From NCBI GenBank assembly GCA_947359465.1, contig OX375872.1, positions 18,088,018 to 18,152,017 of the forward strand: a stretch of DNA of 64,000 bases. The letters run 5' to 3'. The stretch's first letter is position 1, and every line of letters starts with the position of its first letter. This document shows positions 57,425 through 64,000 of the stretch, piece after piece. A program made the position numbers and the translations under genes. A model generated the notes under the pieces. That model did not search any database. It was not told the origin of the DNA and saw only the letters and a program-made list of their open reading frames with translations. This DNA comes from Metellina segmentata. Taxonomy: Eukaryota > Arthropoda > Arachnida > Araneae > Tetragnathidae.

Positions 57425-57720
57425 GATATCTGTATACTTTGGGTATTCGAGTATTTCGAACGAATACTTTGGTATTCGAATACTTAAGATGAATACTTAA
57501 GTATCCAAGAACTTTGGTATTCAAATACGTAAAATATTTTTATTTCCGAGTACTTTGGATTCGAATACAACGCGAAAGAATATGATGCAACGAATACTTT
57601 TAAGTATCGAGTATACAGGTTGATTGGATAAATACTACTGTATTTGAATCCGCGAAAATGAATCGAATACAACGAATACTTTTTAGAGATAAGATATCGA
57701 TGTTTTATAAAACATCGATT
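57425..57720. repeat. GTATTCGAATACTT palindromic repeat tract
   Basis: More than ten degenerate copies of GAATACTT or its complement occur, in alternating orientation (GGTATTCGAATACTTAAG, ATACTTAAGTATCC, GTATCGAGTATAC). The tract ends in a perfect 24-bp palindrome, two 12-base halves of ATCGATGTTTTA type (57696-57719). Confidence 0.7.
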
Positions 57721-57789
57721 TATTTACCATTGATTTATTGCAGCCGATGTTTGTTTCCTGACAATCCCTGCTAGGTGCAACTTTTTTTT

Positions 57790-57935
57790 TCTCTCAGATT
57801 GTACTTTCATGAAAGTATGAAAACACAAAAGGTGTAGAGTATGATTATTTCACGAAATTTTGAACCAATTTGCAAAAGCATGAGGGCTGAATTTGTCTCC
57901 CAAACCAAAAGTACAATCTTCAGATTTACACTTTA
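57790..57935 (+). repeat. Copy of the Gene B donor-side intron sequence
   Basis: GTATGATTATTTCACGAA, AAAGCATGAGGGCTGAAT and CTTCAGATTTACAC correspond to 58335-58438 (GTATGATTATTCGGTGAA, AAAGCATGAGGGCTGAAT, GCAGATTTACCATACC), the sequence just inside the donor of the 58442-58644 exon. The copy lacks the exon. Confidence 0.6.
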
Positions 57936-58059
57936 AAGTTACACCGATTCAGAAATCAGCTGACCCACGTTCGACTGCCTCCTGCCGAGAGCCGCACAAA
58001 ACAATCTTTTCAGCTTTGTGAGGTATTTAGAACCTGAAATTATACTTTCTTGAAAGTAT

Positions 58060-58310
58060 GGTAGGTAGGTATTTTAATTAACGTCTCACTGGAGGATCAC
58101 AACGGGCTATTGGTGACGGTCCGGGATCAAACTCGAAAGAAATTATTCGAGGACAACACCAAGTAATTTTTAACGACGGTCAGATGACGAGATCTCACCT
58201 GAGTTGGCATCCAACTCTCTAAAGTTCCACACCACGCCATCGTGAGTATATTTGAGGTCACAGCAGATTCAACGTGCACCAGGCCCCTTTGTACACGAAG
58301 GTCTTTGATT
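58060..58310 (-). repeat. SINE copy, head lost
   Basis: The tail GGTAGGTAGGTATTTTAATT is followed by CACTGGAGGATCACAACGGG, GGTGACGGTCCGGGATCAAA, CGGTCAGATGACGAGATC, CACCACGCCATCGTGAG and CAGATTCAACGTGCACCAGG. It lies between the two duplicated donor-side segments. Confidence 0.65.
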
Positions 58311-58441
58311 TTATGATCGTATGGAAAAATACATATAGTATGATTATTCGGTGAACTTTTGAATCAATGTTTTGCTAAAGCATGAGGGCTGAATTGCCCT
58401 CCCAACTCCGAAGTGTAATTCTTTTTGCAGATTTACCATAC

Positions 58442-58644
58442 CTTCTGAGTCGAGAACTGAAATCGGACATCTTGTGGACATACACTGGAATGCCTTCTCA
58501 TCTGCACTCCAGCTGGAGTATAAGATCCATCGGGACTGGAAGGAGCAATCAGGATTCGAGGAGGCTGAATGGTATTGTCTGAATGGCGTCTTCCAGGCAG
58601 AGTGGCTTGCACACGGAGCAGGTTTGAATCTGGAGATGAAGCCT
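58442..58644 (-). CDS. Gene B exon with two RRHS motifs
   Basis: The acceptor is ACTCTTCTTACAG and the donor AAG|GTATGG. It has 203 bases: two bases completing a Glu codon (G+AG) with the upstream exon, then 67 codons, ending in phase 0. It encodes ASSPDSNLLRVQATLPGRRH, then SDNTIQPPRILIAPSSPDGS, and ends PQDVRFQFSTQK. GRRHSD and MRRHSS are basophilic-kinase (PKA-type) consensus sites. No domain is recognised. Confidence 0.75.
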
Positions 58645-59778
58645 CTGTAAGAAGAGTAACATAGCTAATCATGTTCTACAGTACCCTGACTGGTTTCGAG
58701 GTCAAACCGGTAGGGTAGGGTAGGAATATGCGCTAAAGAGACTAAAGAGCGGTCGAAACCTCCTGTGCACCTTAAAGTTTCAATCTGGAAAATCACACAT
58801 CGTGCTTGGCTATTCAATTTACATGAACTATTCAATGGATATCACGGCTTGTATGAGTTTTCCCTTTTAAAACAAATTCATTTTAAATGCTTAAATTTAG
58901 CAAATAAGGATTTTTTTTGAGAATGGAACCCATTATTTCTTCAGTACTTAATTTTGATGGTCCTCATGGTAGCTATATTTTGCAGTAGCTGTATGACCTG
59001 CAAATACCGAGACTTAACATGAGGAAATATCTTGTTTGAATAGGTGCAAAGGAAGCTTTAAATCGCCCAGGAATATTTTAGTATTGAAAATACTTCAAGA
59101 GGTTGGAGCTAGTATTTAGAGAAATCTAGGCTATTAGAATTTAGCACTAAAAGGAGACTAAAAAAGGGGCATTTTTCTCGTGCGGAAGCAATCTTGCATG
59201 TATGCGTCCCTGGTTTAAAATAAAAGAGATGCTATTTACTAATTCTTTGACCATGATGCGGATGCATTAGCGACTAAGTTAAAAAACAGGAATCCAAAGT
59301 GAAATGTGCAAGAAAAAAAGGAAGTGAAATCGAAAAGAGACAATATAGAGAGAACTGTTATCACTGGTTGATATCAGAAAAGAGGTAGATTAAGGGACAC
59401 GGTTGAAATTGTAAGCCGCTTGCTCAATTTCCTGGTGCGTGCATTAAAAGGACTCATTCCAAAGGATAATAGTGTCGCATGAAGCTCTCCCAGTGCTGGT
59501 GGCATCAAACTGAAATGGTGACGGAACTCAAGTTTCCTACTAAGCCAGGAAATATAAAAACGTATGGTGAACTGGTATAAAAAACGCATTCCAAAGGATA
59601 GTAGTGTCGCATGAAGATTTTCCAGTGCTGGTGGAGTTAAATTGAAATGGTGACGGAACTGAAGTTTCCTTCTACTAAGCCAGGAAATCTAAAAGCGTAT
59701 GGTGAGAAAAAGGTTCTTGGATGCTTTCTAGCTCTACTTTTCCTGCATTCTACCGTTATTAAACGACAACAAATGTAC
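58645..59778 (-). other. Gene B intron with a tandem pair
   Basis: Bases about 59450-59575 and 59580-59705 are two copies of one unit: CATTCCAAAGGATAATAGTG, TCGCATGAAG, CAGTGCTGGTGG, AAATGGTGACGGAACT and CTAAGCCAGGAAAT. Nothing else is recognised. Confidence 0.6.
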
Positions 59779-59918
59779 CTGATCCACCGTTTGCTCCTGA
59801 TGAGCGACGAGCAACATCATCTACGGATATGGATTGTCGTCTGGACTCCAAACGCAAGGTAGGTGGCCTATGAGGGTAGCTCGCTGACTGTTCTGATGCT
59901 GAGAAAGTTGTTGGAATA
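59779..59918 (-). CDS. Gene B exon with RRQS and RRSS motifs
   Basis: The acceptor is TTTTCCGTGCAG and the donor CAG|GTACAT. It has 140 bases: one base completing AT+T (Ile), 46 codons, and one base passed to the next exon. It encodes IPTTFSASEQSASYPHRPPT, LRLESRRQSISVDDVARRSS and GANGGS. SRRQSIS and ARRSSG are close matches to the PKA consensus. The composition suggests a disordered linker. Confidence 0.75.
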
Positions 59919-59964
59919 CTGCACGGAAAACAAAGACACATTCATTTAAACATATTTACAAGAA

Positions 59965-62090
59965 TCAGGAGCAGAAAGAGAATGGTAATTGGGAGTGTAT
60001 CTTCTTCACAGCGATACTCACCACAGCTGGAGTTATTTTTTGTAATGGGAAGCATTTTCACATCTGTAATGAATATTCATTATCTCTGTTCAGAGGGGCC
60101 CACATACATGAACCTTTCATTCTGCATTTTTTAAACTCAACTTGGGGCAAAATTCTTTATAATCGCTCTTTATATAACATTTTACTGACACATTAATTAA
60201 ACGTCACAAATGTGAACCCGTTGTTACATTAAAGAATTTTGCCCGTTTTTTAAACAGTATTTTCATAGAAAATTGCCAATATCCATTCTACAAAATATTG
60301 ATGGCAGTATATTTAGTAATTTTTGTGTAAAAAGTTTTTATACCATGAAAAATATTTTTCAATGCTTTAATTATTTCATTGACAGGACATTGGCACTTTT
60401 TCTATTTTACTTTCATTACCTTGAAGTGATTTGTTGACCTAACTCAAAATCAGCGAAATTGGACCTTTTTCTACCAAGGTATAGAATTAATGTGACAATA
60501 TATGTGAATCCGTGATTATAATTGTCCTTATTCAAAGAAAAACTTACTTAATTTTATATTTTGGAGGATCAGATGTAGTAAGAGAATGGTAGTTCTGAAT
60601 GTATCTTCTTCAGGATGTGCTACTCACTTCAATTAGAGTAATTTTCTGCAATGTGAAACATTTTTCATATCTGTAATGAGTACTTATAACCTCTTTTCCA
60701 CATACGTGGACCTTTGGTTTTGCCTTTTTAAAACTCAACTAAGGCTCAAATTCTTTATTGTAACCATGGATTCATATTTGTGATGTATAATTAATGAGTC
60801 AATACGTGAAACCATGGTTACAATAAAGAATTTTGCAATCGGTTCAAAGACTAACTTATTTAAGTATATTTAGAAATATCACATAGTAGTAAACTACTAG
60901 CAATTTAGAATGTCTTTTTCCACGGTGCTACTCACTGTGCAATTGGAGCAATTTTTGTAATGGGAAACATTTTGATATCTGTAATGGATATACATAAATT
61001 CTTTGTTCCGTGGTCCACAAAACGTGTACCTTTGGTTTTGGCTCTATGTAAACCCAACTAAGTACACGATCCTTTACGGAAACCACGGATTCGCATTTGA
61101 TGATATTTAACTCTGTATTTGTTTAGAGAAAAAGTCCAATATCCACATTTTATAAATTACATATAATATTCGATTCAGTAGTTCTTATTTTTGAAGTTTT
61201 TAATACAGTGGGGGTATAAAAAATACTTTTTAATGCTTTGACTATTTAATAATGAATTAACACATTGACATTTTCCCCATTATAACTTTCATTACCTTGA
61301 AGTGATTTGTAGACGTAACTCAAAATCAACAAATTTAGACACTGGCGCTTTTTCTACTAAGCACAGAATTAATACGTCAATCCGTGGTTATAACAAAGAA
61401 CTTTGAATATGATGGAGTACGAGAAAGGTAATCGTGAATGTATCCTTTTCATGGTGCTACTCTCCACTGGTGGAATTATTTTTATTTTGAGAAGCATTTT
61501 CATATGTATAAATAAATATTCATAAATTCTTTGTTCCGTGGGCTGACATACGTGTACATTTGGTTTTGTCTGTTTGAAATCCAAATCAGGGCAAAATGTT
61601 TTATGATAACAACGGATTCACATTTGTGATGTTCAATTAATGTGTCAATACGTGAATCCGTGGTTACGATAATGAATTTTGTCCTGATTTCAAAGAAAAA
61701 CTTATTTGAACGTATTTCGAAGGACAAGATGTAGTAAGAGAATGGTAGTTATGAAGGTATTTTCTTCTACTCACACACACACACCTCAGTTGGAGCGACT
61801 TTCTCTAAGGAAGCATTTTATTATCAGTAATGAATATTCATAACCTCTGTGTTACGTATACTACATATACAACCTTTGTTCTCGCCTTTGTAAAACACAA
61901 TTAAAGGCAAATGTCATTAACGACCACGAATTCACATTTGTGATATTGAATTAATGTGTCAATATGTGAATTTGTGGTTATGATATAGAATTTTGTCCTC
62001 ATTTCAAAGACAAACTTTTAAAAGCATATTTGGAAAAACCACATGTTGTAAAAAGAACGGTAATTTTGAATGTATCTCCTTCAATGTCGT
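59965..62090 (+). repeat. Tandem array, alternating long and short units with hairpins
   Basis: Unit starts are near 59967, 60570, 60876, 61410, 61715 and 62035 (last partial). Shared blocks are AGAGAATGGTAGTT, TGTATCTTCTTC, CTGTAATGAATATTCAT and GGTTACAATAAAGAATTTTG. Units 1 and 3 carry an extra segment of about 230 bp with TTACCTTGAAGTGATTTGT and ACTCAAAATCA. Unit 2 contains 22-bp perfect inverted arms (60748-60769, 60812-60833) around a 42-nt loop; the other units have weaker forms. Confidence 0.75.
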
Positions 62091-62595
62091 TTTTAATGAA
62101 TCACTTCCTTATTACGGTTTTGGTGTGTATTTTGCTCGAAGGTGTTAAACGGTTGGATTTTGAACTTTCTTGCAGGATCCCTAACCACTATCCCTTGAAT
62201 AGTATAATATATTTTGAAGCCAATCTGCCTACTGGTTATTGCTACACAGCGCTCTGAATAGGATAAGTTAATTACGATCACAGAGTATTAGTGGAATTAA
62301 ATTCCAAATTTGAAGTACCTGAAGTTTCTCCAGTGGAAGTTCAGTCGACCATCCATTCTCAATGAGCAACATTACGTCGAGTATGAACCCTTTAGATCTC
62401 GATTTCTGTACGTCGCCGTCTAATGCCGATAAACATCTCGAATATTTAATAACATTAACGTACTATTAAAATATATGCTCCAATTAAATGCTCCAAAAAA
62501 CAGCTTAAAAGCGTGTTCAACGACGATAACCACTCATTAGCAAATCAGACCTAAAATGAGAGTACAGAGACATTGATATTAATATTTGGATTTAA

Positions 62596-62757
62596 ACCCT
62601 TTTGAGGTGGTTTTCTCGAGAAGGAATATCGCCATCGGCAAAACTGATTAGATATCGATGGACGAGATATCTCGTCATTAGAAGAAAAACCAATTATTTG
62701 AAGAAAACTGACCCGATCTTGATCTCGTCGTCATAAGAAAATAGGCGATATCGTAAA
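62596..62757 (-). mobile_element. MITE-A copy j
   Basis: It begins CCCTTTTGAGGTGGTTTTCT and contains GATGGACGAGATATCTCGTC and GATCTTGATCTCGTCGTC. The right end fades near 62757 without a clear TTAA. Confidence 0.6.
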
Positions 62758-62919
62758 ATATAAATTAAAAGTATCATTAAAAACGTATTCAATGGTGATA
62801 ACCTTTCATTTGCAAATGAGACCTAAAAAGCAAGTAGAGATGTCAATATAAATATTTGACTCTTAAGTAGGGTTACCACACGTCCCGGTTTAAAAGGCCC
62901 GTCATTGAGGTGATTGGTC

Positions 62920-63090
62920 AAACGTTGCCAAAATGGCGATAAACTACATTTTAAGGCAACCCCGCTATGCATCACTCGAGAGCATTCGGACAGCCGAACC
63001 AAAATTATCTCAGATCATCTGGTGAGTTAATGCATACTGAAAATCCTTCTGATGGAATTATTAAGATCTTAAAGCCGATGTCTGAAAAAT
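62920..63090 (+). repeat. Dispersed repeat, paired with 690-860
   Basis: GTGATTGGTCAAACGTTGCC, ACTACATTTTAAGGC, CTCGAGAGCATTC and ACTGAAAATCCTTCTGATG match the left end of the window in order. Confidence 0.45.
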
Positions 63091-63242
63091 AATATGATCA
63101 TCGATAGATTTGTAACAGTAAATTGAATTTAAAACAACTTTGTTTAAACGTATAAAGAAGCAGCTCAAATCACGAATTATATTTGCTGAGCTGTATAAAG
63201 TTAAATTATCAGATTATGGCATTTGAGAATGAAATAGCTTAC

Positions 63243-63340
63243 ATTTCTGTCGACGATAGTTTCTCTAACTTGAGCTTGTTTCTCTGATTCCGGGCAACAT
63301 GATCCAACATTTCTCTGAGTAGTTCTACAAGACTTGTAAA
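63243..63340 (-). CDS. Gene B exon, helical segment
   Basis: The acceptor is CACATTTTTACAG and the donor AAT|GTAAGC. It has 98 bases: 32 codons and two bases (AT) that pair with the next exon to give Ile. It encodes FTSLVELLREMLDHVARNQR and NKLKLEKLSSTE. The heptad-like leucines and charges suggest an amphipathic helix or coiled coil. The entering phase 0 is inferred from the open frame. Confidence 0.7.
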
Positions 63341-64000
63341 CTGTAAAAATGTGTAAGTTTAATATGCAACAGGGAGTAATTTAATTAGTAGTACATTCTC
63401 CAACTTTCCTTTGCTGACCTTTTAATTTATGAAATATTTAAGAAATAAATATTACTAATATATAAATCAGAACAAAAAAGGGATAAGATTTAAGATTAGT
63501 CATGAAATTGCAATATCACTTGTTCGGAAAAACAATGATATAAGTGCAAAATACGGGTGTTTTGAGTTAAATGCATCACTTGTGGTAAGTGTATCGCTGC
63601 CATGATTCGTCTTTTCAATTGGACAAGAACAGAGCTGTAATACTCAACTTCACTGCATAGCATTGCGTGATTGTTCAAATTTAAACTGTTTTTCATCATC
63701 TTGTTAGAGGAACGACGCAGTGACTAGAGTTTGATGCGGGTGGTAAGCTGTTCAGTGTAACAACGACGCAAGTGCTCTTTAGAACGATTATATATGAAAT
63801 TGTGCGTTGAATTTGACTGGAATAACGCCGAATGTGTGTATAGTGTAATTGTTAATTTATAACCTCTGTCCGTTTCATGACATGTTTATAACCGAAGGAA
63901 TGACAATTCCATTGTGCGACCTCCTTCGTCAAGCAAAGTGCGGACTAAAACCTCGTTTGTCAGGTAAAGTGCGAACTGAAACCACCTTCTTCAGGCAAAG
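63341..64000 (-). other. Gene B intron at the window edge
   Basis: Bases 63500-63670 are the intronic repeat shared with 55475-55735. Bases 63691-63918 show nothing recognised. Confidence 0.5.
63920..64000 (+). repeat. 31-bp minisatellite running off the window
   Basis: Two full units and a part of a third: CCTCCTTCGTCAAGCAAAGT and GCGGACTAAAA; then CCTCGTTTGTCAGGTAAAGT and GCGAACTGAAA; then CCACCTTCTTCAGGCAAAG. Confidence 0.7.

Larger units (their letters stand above)
55456..58441 (-). other. Gene B intron
   Basis: It contains the intronic repeat 55475-55735, the Tc1-like element 55818-57185, the GAATACTT tract 57425-57720, and two copies of the donor-side sequence (57790-57935, 58315-58441) separated by a SINE. 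Confidence 0.6.
59919..63242 (-). other. Gene B intron with tandem array
   Basis: It is mostly the 59965-62090 array, then AT-rich DNA with MITE-A copy j and the repeat 62920-63090. GTAGGGTTACCACACGTCCC at 62873 resembles a hAT terminus without a partner. Confidence 0.55.

Noticed and set aside
11990..62760. MITE-A palindromes as a CRISPR-like array
   Set aside because: The copies are kilobases apart, vary in sequence, lack regular spacers and lie in a spliced eukaryotic genome.

Overview
This is an AT-rich nuclear window from an arthropod, most likely an arachnid and probably a spider. The evidence is spliced genes with long introns, a very high load of dead Tc1/mariner, hAT, pogo and TTAA-specific elements, and a tRNA-derived SINE whose body (GTGCACGTTAAATCTG-like core) resembles spider SINEs from memory. 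The taxon is an inference. I see no bacterial, organellar or viral gene and no intact transposase.

Two host genes are supported, both on the minus strand. Gene A (8.7-26.4 kb) is a stathmin-domain gene resembling vertebrate STMND1. Five exons are visible (26190-26384, 15693-15861, 14879-15020, 10475-10622, 8726-8856). All have AG/GT borders and every splice phase matches; together they give about 261 codons from a myristoylation-type MGCTPS start. A possible promoter with an inverted CCAAT pair lies about 0.6 kb upstream. Gene B (from right of 63.3 kb to 55.3 kb and beyond) is known only from four phase-matched internal exons (63243-63340, 59779-59918, 58442-58644, 55264-55455). They encode a short helical segment followed by a Ser/Pro-rich linker with five RRxS motifs; I do not recognise the protein.

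The rest is mostly mobile and repeated DNA. 1-8 kb: a Kolobok/Mutator-like TTAA element and a pogo-like element split by a Tc3-like insertion. 8.7-26 kb: Gene A introns holding Tc1 copies, a LINE RNase H remnant, a pogo-like MITE, a ZMYM1-like hAT fossil interrupted by a smaller hAT, and a mariner fossil. 27-40 kb: repeated TTAA-flanked MITEs, two more hAT fossils, a Tc1 fragment and an uninterrupted second copy of the pogo-like element. 40-42.4 kb: two tandem arrays. 42.6-52.3 kb: SINEs, a mariner fossil with internal duplications, and a hAT MITE carrying a SINE. 52.7-55.3 kb: a Tc1 inserted in the palindrome of a MITE, then a threefold segmental duplication ending at a Gene B splice donor. 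55.8-57.2 kb: a Tc1-like element with a lost catalytic Asp. 60-62 kb: a tandem array with strong hairpins.

The main novelty candidate is a high-copy short repeat family (MITE-A, about ten copies) built around the palindrome GACGAGATATCTCGTC and flanked by TTAA. A second TTAA family (MITE-B) is made of units of about 45 bp. Several insertions can be proved from the window alone through paired empty sites or target duplications.
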